NCBI RefSeq assembly: GCF_015679185.1
Contig: NZ_CP064939.1
Location: 1,860,001 to 1,924,000, forward strand
DNA length: 64,000 bases
Reading direction: 5' to 3'
DNA from: Pedobacter endophyticus
GTDB lineage: Bacteria; Bacteroidota; Bacteroidia; Sphingobacteriales; Sphingobacteriaceae
Below are positions 9,922 to 18,023 of the stretch, piece after piece; the first letter of the stretch is position 1; every line of letters starts with the position of its first letter. The notes below the pieces were generated by a model. The model was not told where the DNA came from. It did no database searches and saw only the letters and a program-made list of their open reading frames with translations. The position numbers and the translations under genes were made by a program.

Positions 9922-10229
9922 AAATGTATTTTTCATTAATGAATTGATCATGTTTTCTCTACCGGATTTCATGTTTTATCACTTTCAAGAAGCGGAAATC
10001 CATTAAATTTTCTTAAAAAACTACGGAATTTGTTTAACACGCACCACATATCCACTTTATGGATAAAAAACAACAATGATTAGGCTAAATACTACCATAT
10101 TTTGATAATATTTAACAATCTCTTAACATATTTTTGTGATATATTTGTACCACGGTAGTTTTGAGGTCAAAAGTATTGCAAAAACGGGCTGCAAACAAAA
10201 AATGACAAAAAAAATACTGAAAATTTTCT
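9922..10229. other. AT-rich intergenic region with a promoter-like element
   Basis: No supported gene. TATATTTG at 10140-10147 matches the -7 consensus on the plus strand and is followed by the palindrome TACCACGGTA, but no TTG element lies at the right distance. An ATG at 10202 opens a 28-codon frame across the operator at 10230-10249, which I do not regard as a gene. Confidence 0.4.
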
Positions 10230-10249
10230 TAGTGTATTTTTTACACTAT
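10230..10249. promoter_or_regulatory. Operator-like palindrome, site 3, upstream of a putative small RNA
   Basis: The core is GTGTA (10232-10236), TTTTT, TACAC (10242-10246), identical in half-sites and spacing to sites 1 and 2. A perfect -7 element begins 15 bases further on, at 10262, so the palindrome covers the -33 region of that promoter. Confidence 0.65.
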
Positions 10250-10261
10250 CAAATTTTTTAC

Positions 10262-10269
10262 TATATTTG
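10262..10269 (+). promoter_or_regulatory. -7 element of the putative small RNA
   Basis: TATATTTG is an exact match to TAnnTTTG. The predicted transcription start is near 10275. The palindrome at 10230-10249 occupies the upstream part. Confidence 0.6.
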
Positions 10270-10274
10270 TAGAG

Positions 10275-10434
10275 TGATAAACGAATAGCGTTAGTCACCA
10301 CAAAAAAAGATAAATCATCTTCTTGAAAAACTTCGGTTAAGATGGAAGATTAAAGACAAAGCCTGGCTCATAACAGGTTTATATTTGGTTAGAAAAAAGA
10401 GATACGTCTGGATGGAGTATCTCTTTTCTTTTTT
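10275..10434 (+). ncRNA. Putative operator-controlled small RNA, about 160 nt
   Basis: Bounded by the promoter at 10262-10269 and a clear intrinsic terminator at 10395-10434, with no convincing reading frame. Internal pairing is visible: ATCTTC (about 10318-10323) with GAAGAT (about 10345-10350), and CCTG / CAGG flanking GCTCATAA (about 10362-10377). It does not match any RNA family I recognise. Regulation by the Nudix regulator is inferred from the shared palindrome. It could also be a leader whose gene has been lost. Confidence 0.45.
10395..10434 (+). terminator. Terminator of the putative small RNA
   Basis: The stem AAAAGAGATAC (10395-10405) / GTATCTCTTTT (10417-10427) is perfect over 11 bp and followed by CTTTTTT. 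Confidence 0.85.
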
Positions 10435-10448
10435 AGGCAGATTTGGTA

Positions 10449-10612
10449 TTTATATTTGGTTAGTTACCCAGCGTTACAACTGGATTTAGTATTTTAAAAG
10501 ACTGATGTTGCAACCGGCACCGTTGGGCCGAATTATTCTGCGAGCGCTTTCACTTGCTATACATCTTTATATGATGTACTCGAATAAGCGCTTTTCAATC
10601 GGTTGGAAGATA
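10449..10612 (+). other. Structured non-coding stretch of unknown function
   Basis: TTTATATTTGGTTAG at about 10449-10463 repeats the 15 bases at about 10378-10392 and contains another TATATTTG. Downstream, nested complementary pairs are visible: CAACCG (about 10514) with CGGTTG (about 10600), AGCGCTT (about 10545) with AAGCGCT (about 10586), and TACATC with GATGTA between them. This could be a second structured RNA, but no plus-strand terminator with a T run follows. Confidence 0.3.
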
Positions 10613-10648
10613 AAAAAAATAAGCCTCTAAACTAGAAGAGGCTTATAA
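10612..10648 (-). terminator. Terminator on the minus strand
   Basis: The 10-bp stem ATAAGCCTCT / AGAGGCTTAT (10619-10628, 10637-10646) is preceded on the plus strand by eight A residues. It therefore ends in a T run only on the minus strand and most likely serves the sigma-like gene at 10825-11142. Confidence 0.75.
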
Positions 10649-10824
10649 AGTTAATCTAAATCGTCCCGATGATTTAATTTCCTTAACCAAATTTAACCAT
10701 AGCAACGATACTTACCAGCACAAAAATTAATTTGAACCGTTTAGTAACAAAAACTGTAAATAATTGTAAAACAAGATAGTATAACTACAAGTATTTATAC
10801 TGAATTTGAAAGGGCCTGAAGTAT

Positions 10825-11142
10825 TTAGCGCCTTTCTTTAATTATTCCCAACGAAATTTGGTTAATCCATGTAAATAAGCGCATCTTTTTATCATCATAA
10901 TCAGGTAAGTTGCCCCATACGGTTAAAAAAGTATCCTCGAGCGCTTTATTGGCCTTAACTGGATCATTAAGCTTGTTGAGTAACATTCCATAAATAGCCG
11001 CCGCATAGTGCTTGTACAAAAGGGCAAAGGCCTTTTTATCCTGACTGCGCAACAAACCTACAAAAACCTGTTGATCAAATGGCCAGGTAGGTAGGCTCAC
11101 ATTAGAAACGTGATGAGTGGTGAACTTAAGCAACGATTGCAT
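10825..11142 (-). CDS. Short sigma-70 region 2 protein (ECF-like, no region 4)
   Basis: This 105-aa protein matches only region 2 of ECF sigma factors: FVGLLRSQDKKAFALLYKHY (about residues 27-46), AIYGMLLNKLND, ALEDTFLTVWGNLPDYD and the WINQI segment, which correspond to core binding and -10 recognition. Normal ECF factors are about 160-200 aa with a region 4 helix-turn-helix, which is absent. No region 4 is visible in other frames downstream. Either a truncated remnant or one of the short stand-alone sigma-like proteins seen in Bacteroidota. No anti-sigma gene is adjacent. Confidence 0.7.
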   Translation of the reverse strand: MQSLLKFTTHHVSNVSLPTWPFDQQVFVGLLRSQDKKAFALLYKHYAAAIYGMLLNKLNDPVKANKALEDTFLTVWGNLPDYDDKKMRLFTWINQISLGIIKERR

Positions 11143-11269
11143 TTTGTTATGATGTTAAAGCTTAACACCCACAGCATCTATATTGTTCTTAAGGTAATCA
11201 GTAATCAAACAACCAGTTGGTGTAATTATCCGGCCTGATAAACGATGTTCGTTATAAGGAAAGGATAGC

Positions 11270-12250
11270 TTAGAAATAGCACTTCGGGCGCCTGCTCTTT
11301 TTAGTGTAAAGGTAATAGCCTACAGAAATTTCATGCGAACCATAATCAAAATTCCCGAGTTCGTTCAGGCTGTAATCGTAGCCATAACCAAAGCGCAGAT
11401 TCGATTTTACGAAAAGCTCTGCAATTATGCCTGCCGCAGCCCTGTTGGTTAAATCAACCTGAAGATTCTTTTTCGGGTACATTTTAACTGACGTTCGGTA
11501 CACGCCTCCTATCCACAAGCGCTCTTTAATTAATAAAAACGCATTTAAATCTAACGATGTAGGCCCGTGTAAGTCATCTTTGATTAAAAAAGTCGGCTTG
11601 AAAACAAAATCGTCATTTAACTGGAATGCCATGCCGGCCGTTAGGTACAAATGAGGCTCTAATTTAATATTGATCGATTCGTAATCGTTGGAACGGGACA
11701 TGGATTTCGACAGCAGATTATCGGCAGAAAAGCCAACAAAAAACTTCTCATTAGAATAATGAATGCCTGCACGGATATTCGGTAAAATCTGACTTACATA
11801 TCCGGCAGGAATCCTGTTATCGCCTTGCTCTATCGGGTCGAGCAAATTACCATTAAGTGATGCCTGCGTTACACCCACCCCTAAACCAAATGCAAAAATA
11901 TTCGTTTCCGTACGGTCGAGCTTAATCCGGTAAGCGAGGTTCGCCGTGGCATTTAGCGAACTTTGTGCACCAATTTTATCTTTTGATACCATCAGCCCGA
12001 TACCGAGGCTTTCGTCGTTTATCGCTTCATCGGCCGATACAGACAAAGTTTGTGGCGCTCCCCTAACGCCAGTCCACTGTGCCCGTGCAAATGCCTGAAT
12101 ATAAAGCTCCTCCTTGTACCCCGAATAGGCTGGGTTAATGTACATTCCATTAAAAACATATTGGCCGAACTGCGCATTTTGTTGTGCAAAAAGCCTTGCC
12201 GATGCCGTAATCATAATTAAAACAAAAACTATCCTCTTCGAAATCTTCAT
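11270..12250 (-). CDS. PorP/SprF family outer-membrane protein (type IX secretion)
   Basis: 326 aa with a signal peptide (residues 1 to about 22, ending RLFAQ), followed by the family start QFGQYVFNGMYINPAYSG and a predicted beta-barrel ending GSHEISVGYYLYTK. PorP/SprF proteins assist secretion or surface attachment of type IX substrates and are often encoded just downstream of a large substrate with a gliding-motility C-terminal domain. That is the arrangement here: 17 bases after the CTD protein. Last gene of a four-gene minus-strand cluster. Confidence 0.92.
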   Translation of the reverse strand: MKISKRIVFVLIMITASARLFAQQNAQFGQYVFNGMYINPAYSGYKEELYIQAFARAQWTGVRGAPQTLSVSADEAINDESLGIGLMVSKDKIGAQSSLNATANLAYRIKLDRTETNIFAFGLGVGVTQASLNGNLLDPIEQGDNRIPAGYVSQILPNIRAGIHYSNEKFFVGFSADNLLSKSMSRSNDYESINIKLEPHLYLTAGMAFQLNDDFVFKPTFLIKDDLHGPTSLDLNAFLLIKERLWIGGVYRTSVKMYPKKNLQVDLTNRAAAGIIAELFVKSNLRFGYGYDYSLNELGNFDYGSHEISVGYYLYTKKSRRPKCYF

Positions 12251-12266
12251 ACTTATTTTGTTCTTA

Positions 12267-13211
12267 TTACCTTACAATAGTAACGTAACCCTTATATTCC
12301 TGCCATGCAGATGAGCCATTTCTAACCTTTACCACATAGAAATAAGTTCCATCGCTTAAGCCAGGCGCTGTCCAATCGTTTAAATATCCCTTCGATTGAA
12401 ACACGGTACTTCCCCACCGATTAATTACCGTTACATCGTTCGATTCAAATGCATTTAAATGCTCGATATAAAAAGCGTCGTTCTTGCCATCGCCATTGGG
12501 CGTAAACACGTTTGGTATCCTCAAGCCCGAAATTTCTTTACGATCTGTCGATGTATTGTTAGCTAAGTTCGGGTCGGGCTCGCTAGCGGTTACTGTTGCT
12601 GTATTATTTACCGTTCCGGGCAGTTTCGATCTTACCTTGATCACGAGTTCGGCAAACTTCTGATTACCCAAAAAGGCAATATTCCAGTTAATAGCCCTTT
12701 CGTTTACATCGTAACTGGCTGTACCATCAGTCGGCTCGCCCAGACTTTCAAAAACCAGGTTATCTGGCAAGGCATCTTTTACCTTAATCTGGTTTGCATC
12801 ATCAGCGCCATTGTTTCGCACATTTAAATAGTAATCGAAAATTTGATCGCTCAAAACGGTTCTCGTCTCCGATCTTTTGGTAATCGATATATCGGCCGAT
12901 ATGGCAGGCAAAACAACCAAACGCACCTGGTCCGACGCATCAGAGGTACACCCGAAACTGTTCATGGCTACTACTTTGTAAATCCCTTCGGTGGCGGTAA
13001 TCAGCTGTCGGTTCTTTTGTCCTTTTATTACTATATCATCCTTAAACCATAGGTACGTGCTTGCCCCTGCCGAAGTTGCCTGCAGCACCGCCGACGATCC
13101 TTTCCTGATCGTTACAGTTTGCAGCTCTTCGCCAGCCGATTGGCTAAATCCTGTTTTTGCAAAAAATGCCAGGAAAGCCAAAAGCAGGAAGGAACAAAGC
13201 CTTTGCCTCAT
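12267..13211 (-). CDS. DUF11 protein with T9SS type B sorting domain
   Basis: 314 aa. There is a signal peptide (ending GFSQS, about residue 25), an Ig-like segment (about 30-105, with YLWFKDD), a DUF11 repeat domain (about 105-220, DISITKRSETRTV...) and a C-terminal gliding-motility-associated domain (about 232-314). The last has the hallmark VFTPNGDGKNDAFYIEHL and INRWGSTVFQSKGY. That domain targets proteins to type IX secretion and the cell surface. The preceding two genes encode Ig/DUF11 proteins without a sorting domain, so this may be the surface-anchoring partner. It lies 29 bases after the previous gene and 17 before the PorP/SprF gene. Confidence 0.9.
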   Translation of the reverse strand: MRQRLCSFLLLAFLAFFAKTGFSQSAGEELQTVTIRKGSSAVLQATSAGASTYLWFKDDIVIKGQKNRQLITATEGIYKVVAMNSFGCTSDASDQVRLVVLPAISADISITKRSETRTVLSDQIFDYYLNVRNNGADDANQIKVKDALPDNLVFESLGEPTDGTASYDVNERAINWNIAFLGNQKFAELVIKVRSKLPGTVNNTATVTASEPDPNLANNTSTDRKEISGLRIPNVFTPNGDGKNDAFYIEHLNAFESNDVTVINRWGSTVFQSKGYLNDWTAPGLSDGTYFYVVKVRNGSSAWQEYKGYVTIVR

Positions 13212-13240
13212 TTTTATCTTAGGGTGATTAAAAATTATTG

Positions 13241-13930
13241 TTAAAAAGTAACTGCCGCAGCTGTACCGTTTGCTGTACCTACAGTAATTGTTGGTTTACC
13301 TGGTTTAGCGGTTATGGTTACGTCGTGATCAATTGTTTGAGGGCAATATTTATTACCGCCAATCAAGTAGCCCACTTTTAAACGATAAGTTGTAGTGCCT
13401 ACAGTTGACGATGCCGTAGTGGGCGTGTAATTTTGGCTTGTTGCGCCAGCAATTGCCGTTTCAGTACCGCCCGAAACCTTATACCATTGATAAGCAAGCG
13501 TAGTAATCGAAGTTTCAGGATTGTCTACTGTTGCAGTTTGTTCTAAAGGTGTTTCGATACAGAAACCTGCAGGCGTAAACGCTGGGATTAAAGGCTTAAG
13601 CACATACACCGGAATCTCTTGCATTTCCGATTCGCAGGATCCTGCTTCGGTTTTTTTAGAGGTTAGATAGTAGTAACCAGTGTTTAAATCGGCCGCCGGA
13701 ACCTTGTTTCCGTTCGTTAATGTAATACCTGTTGATGGTGTGGTGGTTTGCGTGGCGCTGTACCTTAAAATCCAGTCTTCGCCAGCAGCAGGTGCTGGTA
13801 ATGTCAGGTCCGATCCTTGGCAAAACAGGTTTACACCAGTGGTTGTCGGTGTAACTTGTGCCGAACCGCGGTAGATGCTGCAAATAAATAAGAATGCAAC
13901 GGCTAAGAGTGTTTTTGTAATTGTGTTCAT
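13241..13930 (-). CDS. Secreted Ig-like repeat protein
   Basis: 229 aa with a signal peptide (MNTITKTLLAVAFLFICSIY, cleavage near GSAQ). Two Ig-like/PKD-like segments follow, each with the pattern cysteine ... W/YQW or I/LRY ... YTPTTAS...TYRLKV. It is Thr/Ser-rich and has no type IX sorting domain; the end (GTAAAVTF) looks truncated for this kind of protein. It lies between the large adhesin-like gene and the sorting-domain gene in the same direction. Probably part of the same surface complex; function unknown. Confidence 0.7.
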   Translation of the reverse strand: MNTITKTLLAVAFLFICSIYRGSAQVTPTTTGVNLFCQGSDLTLPAPAAGEDWILRYSATQTTTPSTGITLTNGNKVPAADLNTGYYYLTSKKTEAGSCESEMQEIPVYVLKPLIPAFTPAGFCIETPLEQTATVDNPETSITTLAYQWYKVSGGTETAIAGATSQNYTPTTASSTVGTTTYRLKVGYLIGGNKYCPQTIDHDVTITAKPGKPTITVGTANGTAAAVTF

Positions 13931-13961
13931 GGGGATTGATTTTTTGTTGTTTTTTGTCTAT

Positions 13962-16805
13962 TTAATATTGGGATGTTGGATGCACCATTACATGTGGCGC
14001 AGCCGGTTTTGGATTTATTTTTATACTAAAATTGATGGACGTACTGCAACCAGCAGCATTTTGAATGGTTAAAGTACCATTGTAGGTACCAGCCACAGCA
14101 TGTTCGGAAACATTAAATGGAATATTGCCCACGGGCAAGGGTTGGTTAACAACGGCATCGAAACCTCCGGTGAGCCAGCTGATGCTGTACGTTGTTGGGT
14201 TGTTTACCGCAGCGGTGTAACTTAACGATGAGCTTATCACCCCTGCACAAAACTCCGGCTCCGGGCCGAGGGTTAAATTTGGCAAGCCCGTTACCGTAAC
14301 CACAAAGTCCTGCTTTTTTTCTTCACAACCAGTAGCCGTGGCCGTTATCGTAGCAGTCCCTGCAAATGTCGCCGACCACGCAACCTCGCCCGTGGTAGCA
14401 TTTATGGTTCCGGCCTGCAATGGTAATAGCGAATAAACTATGCCGTTGGTATTACTTGCAGTTGCTATATAAGTGTTTGTTCCTGAACCTGTACATCGCT
14501 TATCAACAAGGCCGCTATTAAACACCGGTTGGGTCACGTTGTTGTTCACGGTAATTTTACCCGTTATGTTTATGGCAGCGCCCTGGGTGGCCGAAATGGT
14601 GTAGGTTTTTTCGGCTGTGGCCTGCATTGGTGTTCCGCTAATCGTTAATTTTTTGGTTGTGGAATTATAACTTGCAGTTATTCCGGTTGGCAAGCCCGCA
14701 ACCTGAACTCCCGTTGTTGCCGCAGGAATATCGTAAACTATCGGGTTCATTACCGTATTTACGCAAAGTACCCTATCGCCCGAACCGGTGGTGGTTGATG
14801 CCGAACTTTGATCGTTATTGCTTACCTGATCGGGCTGCGAGCCGGTTATGGTAGCCGTATTCGTATTTACCCCGGTTTGAACCACTTTGGCGGTAATTTT
14901 TAATGTGGCAACGGCTCCGCTGGCCATATCGCCGATGGTCCAAATGCCAGAGGTGGCATTGTAGCTTGTACCTGCAGATGCTACGCTTGATACATAGGTA
15001 TAACCAGCTGGCAGCTTGTCGGAAACTGAAACGCCTACTGCATTTCCGTTGCCAAGGTTTTCTGCCTTTAATGAGAATACCACGTTTGTATTAAGCTCAG
15101 GATAAGCAACATCTACCGTTTTGGTAATGGAGCGATCGATGTTACAAAGCGAAATGGTAACGGGTAAAGAGGGTGCACTAATGCCACATTCTAACTGGGT
15201 GGTAACCGTATAGCTCCCCGATGCGCTGGCTACATGGGTATTGTTGGTGGCCCCATTAATAATAACCCCGTTGAGGTACCATTGGTAGGGGCCTGCATTT
15301 GGCGTGGCCGTTAGTGTTGCTGTTGAGCAATCGGCCTGGCTTACGATGGGTTGGTCGGCTTTTTCTGCGAAACGGGAAATAAAGTTCGACATTGAGAAAC
15401 CACTGCTTTGCTGTACCATAGAAACGGTAAGTCGGCTGGCACTGGTAATAACAATGGTGTTTGGGGAGCCAATGCTGGTTTGGGTAAAGCTGATTAACGA
15501 TAAGCCTGAAGTACCCAGTGGTTTACGTGCACCTACGCTTGCAATAGTTTCGATGTCTTTATTCGAATATGGAGATGATCCGGTTGTAGTTAAATAAATT
15601 TTATCGGAACTTTTTGTAATGATGTAGCCAAAATAAGGCAGGTCTGCACTGGGCACATACGCGGTAAATTTAGTGGTTTCTACTCTTTTTGATCCTGAAC
15701 AAGACGATATTGGTACCAGTGTTGCCACATCAACCTCGCAACCACCACCTACCGATATACCTGCTGTACCTGAAAACACTTCGATATTTTTTGTAGCTAC
15801 AATCCAGCTCGAAGAGTATCGTCCGGTATTTGACGTTGTGCTATAATTACCGGTGATATACCCATGGTTGAAGGTCTGTTTATCTCCGGGCTGGGCCAAT
15901 GTATAAGTTGCTGTTGCCCGCTGTACGCCGTTTTGGTCATAATGAATTACGGTGAAGCTGGTGTTCGCCTCGGTAGCAATTACAGTGGTTTGCTCTGCTG
16001 TGAGGTTACCCTCTCCCCTAACCACCACATATTCTGCCCCTAAAGAGGCTATCGGTGGGATGGGATTGTAAGCACCGTCTCCACAGCCCCCGGGTGCATC
16101 AAGATCGGCTGATACGTTCATTACTGCAGAGCCGGAAGATTCTACTAAGGTGCCAATTGGGGCCGTAAATAAATAACTTTGCCCGGCATTAAGCGTTGTA
16201 GTAGCCACGCCCCCTATTTTGATACTGGTATTGTTTTCTATGGCCATAATGCTATAGAATGGCGGGTGAACGCCACTGGCCAAATTACCATCGCGATAGT
16301 AGCCCACCCGAAAAGAAGTACCAATTGCTGCATCGCCAAAGCTGAAGAGCGATGCATTTCCTTTAATATTAGCATCGTTACCCTCGCTACCCAGGTTATC
16401 TGAGGCTACGTTCCGCAGGTTGACAGAAATTGATCCTGTTGCCTCAACAATTAAGCCGGCGGCATTAAGCACGGTGTTGAGGGCGTAAGCGGGTGCATCT
16501 TTAGGCAAGCCGGTAAAGCGGTATACCACCGGTGTTCCCTGAGCACAGGCAAAAGTGGTAATTACGGTCCCGTCACTCTTCGATATCGTTCCTGTAACCG
16601 AACCATTATCAGAAGTAATTACAATTTCGTTGGCCTTACTCCAATACTGCCAGGGTGCTGGTGCAATATAATGTTTAGAATAGCTTGGTGGTAAAAAATT
16701 ACTGGTGTTGTTAATCTTGCTGCCGTACACGCTGCCTATGGCGACTGATAATATCACCAGAACCATTAAAATAGTACAGAAGAGGCGAAGTAGATTTTTA
16801 ACCAT
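13962..16805 (-). CDS. Large secreted protein with IgGFc-binding-like and DUF11 domains
   Basis: About 947 aa from the ATG at 16805 (a TTG at 16817 would add four residues). There is a signal peptide or signal anchor at residues 1 to about 30. Residues about 100-480 resemble the IgGFc-binding-protein N-terminal domain found in bacterial surface proteins (repeated segments such as SYLFTAPIGT, SSWIVATKNIEVFSG, VPSADLPYFGYIITK). Next comes an Ig-like segment with PYQWYLNG (about 515), a DUF11 repeat (about 560-670, SITKTVDVAYPELN), and putative Ig/cadherin-like segments to the end. No type IX sorting domain is seen. First gene of the cluster of four; adhesion is inferred. Confidence 0.75.
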   Translation of the reverse strand: MVKNLLRLFCTILMVLVILSVAIGSVYGSKINNTSNFLPPSYSKHYIAPAPWQYWSKANEIVITSDNGSVTGTISKSDGTVITTFACAQGTPVVYRFTGLPKDAPAYALNTVLNAAGLIVEATGSISVNLRNVASDNLGSEGNDANIKGNASLFSFGDAAIGTSFRVGYYRDGNLASGVHPPFYSIMAIENNTSIKIGGVATTTLNAGQSYLFTAPIGTLVESSGSAVMNVSADLDAPGGCGDGAYNPIPPIASLGAEYVVVRGEGNLTAEQTTVIATEANTSFTVIHYDQNGVQRATATYTLAQPGDKQTFNHGYITGNYSTTSNTGRYSSSWIVATKNIEVFSGTAGISVGGGCEVDVATLVPISSCSGSKRVETTKFTAYVPSADLPYFGYIITKSSDKIYLTTTGSSPYSNKDIETIASVGARKPLGTSGLSLISFTQTSIGSPNTIVITSASRLTVSMVQQSSGFSMSNFISRFAEKADQPIVSQADCSTATLTATPNAGPYQWYLNGVIINGATNNTHVASASGSYTVTTQLECGISAPSLPVTISLCNIDRSITKTVDVAYPELNTNVVFSLKAENLGNGNAVGVSVSDKLPAGYTYVSSVASAGTSYNATSGIWTIGDMASGAVATLKITAKVVQTGVNTNTATITGSQPDQVSNNDQSSASTTTGSGDRVLCVNTVMNPIVYDIPAATTGVQVAGLPTGITASYNSTTKKLTISGTPMQATAEKTYTISATQGAAINITGKITVNNNVTQPVFNSGLVDKRCTGSGTNTYIATASNTNGIVYSLLPLQAGTINATTGEVAWSATFAGTATITATATGCEEKKQDFVVTVTGLPNLTLGPEPEFCAGVISSSLSYTAAVNNPTTYSISWLTGGFDAVVNQPLPVGNIPFNVSEHAVAGTYNGTLTIQNAAGCSTSINFSIKINPKPAAPHVMVHPTSQY

Positions 16806-16817
16806 ATTTATTGTCAA

Positions 16818-17387
16818 AATCCACTAAGTGAAAATTTCAGAACTCATCTAAAGCTGGTGGCTACTTAGACAAGTTAGGCACAACAGACTGCCAGGCAAAA
16901 ACTTAATTATTTTAGCAGCTACTGTTGTATGTATAAATTAAAACACGGGATTTGACACGAAAATACTTAAAAAACGGGAATGAAAGGTATTTGAAGCGTG
17001 ATTTGCAGGTTGGATTTATGGATCGGACGGTATAAATCTGCACATTAGAAAAAAATGTAAATTTAATTCTACACACTCTGCGTGCGTTTAGTACTCATAT
17101 TTTACTTGTCGCTTAAATACTAAATCATTTTAACACCCTTAATATCAAACAATTGATACAAAAATCTTGCTGTTTTGCGACAGATTTTTACCGAATTTAA
17201 AAAAAGTGAAAATATTTTTAAACATTATATCAACATATTTCCATTCTTAGGGTTATAATCGACACTAAGCCAAAGCTTTGTATTTAGGTATTAATAGAAA
17301 CGGCCGCGTGTTCAGAGGTAGTGTTTCGAAAAAGAAAGGAGTTTGGATAGAAGGTTTAACATCATCAAAGGAAGCCATCTTGTCATT
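16818..17387. other. Intergenic region without a recognisable gene
   Basis: About 570 AT-rich bases upstream of the adhesin cluster, presumably including its promoter. I see no reading frame with family similarity, no RNA gene and no clear TAnnTTTG element close to the start. Confidence 0.4.
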
Positions 17388-17841
17388 GCCCCAAAGGGGC
17401 TACTTTGTAGCGAAGCCACGCTTGTGCGAGCTGAAACAGTCTTTGCAACGGCCGCCATAGAGAGATTGCTTCGTACCTTGCGATGACGATCATTCATAGA
17501 AACTGTCATTGGTAGAGGTCAGTTTTAGAAAAAACAAAGGCGTTGGGATGACAGGTTTAAACGCTGTCCTGAGTGCAACGAAGGATCCGCAAGCGATGAA
17601 AAACAAAACGCCAATAACGCACTGCCTAAAAAAGAGCGGAGTGTATGGGCAAGGGCGTTGAGAAGTAGTTTTACGGATGCTTTCCGAGAAATCCCATCGT
17701 GTGGACACATCTCTTCGATCATCCGTCAATCTTTTCGAATTCAGTTCTTCATCGATTGAAGCAATCTCATGCGAGATAGCATTTAATCAAAGCAGATTGC
17801 TTCGTACCTCGCTACAAAGTAACCCCTTTGGGGCACTGACG
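17388..17841. repeat. Composite interspersed element with inverted ends
   Basis: The 26-base word at 17388-17413 (GCCCCAAAGGGGCTACTTTG then TAGCGA) recurs in inverted form with one change at about 17811-17836. Inside and just outside are two direct copies of GATTGCTTCGTACC and of GACGATCATTCATAGAA (near 17465/17487 and 17798/17840). The interior carries fragments also recognisable near 45790-45920 (CACTGCCTAAAAA). This looks like a mosaic of small non-coding mobile repeats; short reading frames across it have no support. Confidence 0.6.
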
Positions 17842-17922
17842 ATCATTCATAGAAGCTGTCATTAATAGCTTGACCAGCGATCTCAATGCGCAAAATGCCT
17901 TATAAATTGCGGAAATTATTAG

Positions 17923-17952
17923 TTGCCATTAACAACGAATATTGTATATTTG
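17923..17952 (+). promoter_or_regulatory. Strong Bacteroidota-type promoter
   Basis: TTG (17923-17925), a 19-bp spacer, then TATATTTG (17945-17952) matches both elements of the consensus. The nearest downstream plus-strand gene is more than 8 kb away, so it must drive a short non-coding transcript or be inactive. Confidence 0.65.
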
Positions 17953-17957
17953 CACCT

Positions 17958-18016
17958 CTTTGGATGCTTCCACTCCAAGGATGAGAAAGCCTTTCAGCAA
18001 TGAAGGGCTTTTCTTG
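17958..18016 (+). ncRNA. Putative two-hairpin small RNA, about 60 nt
   Basis: It starts just after the promoter at 17923-17952. The first hairpin is CTTTGGA (17958-17964) with TCCAAGG (17974-17980). The second is a terminator hairpin, AAGCCTTTC (17987-17995) with GAAGGGCTT (18002-18010), followed by TTCTTGTTT. The 3' end is eight bases short of the stop codon of the convergent glgB gene, so it is antisense to the glgB 3' untranslated region. It matches no family I know. Confidence 0.45.
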
Positions 18017-18023
18017 TTTAAAC

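Noticed and set aside
10202..10288. 28-codon frame starting MTKKILKIFL
   Set aside because: It spans the operator and the -7 element of the putative small RNA; its hydrophobic character follows from the AT-rich sequence.
10449..10648. 6S RNA or RNase P RNA
   Set aside because: Some stems are visible, but none of the conserved segments of RNase P RNA are present and a 6S-type central bubble cannot be shown by eye.
17278..17865. Several 60-80-codon frames in both directions
   Set aside because: They overlap each other and cover a mosaic of non-coding repeats.
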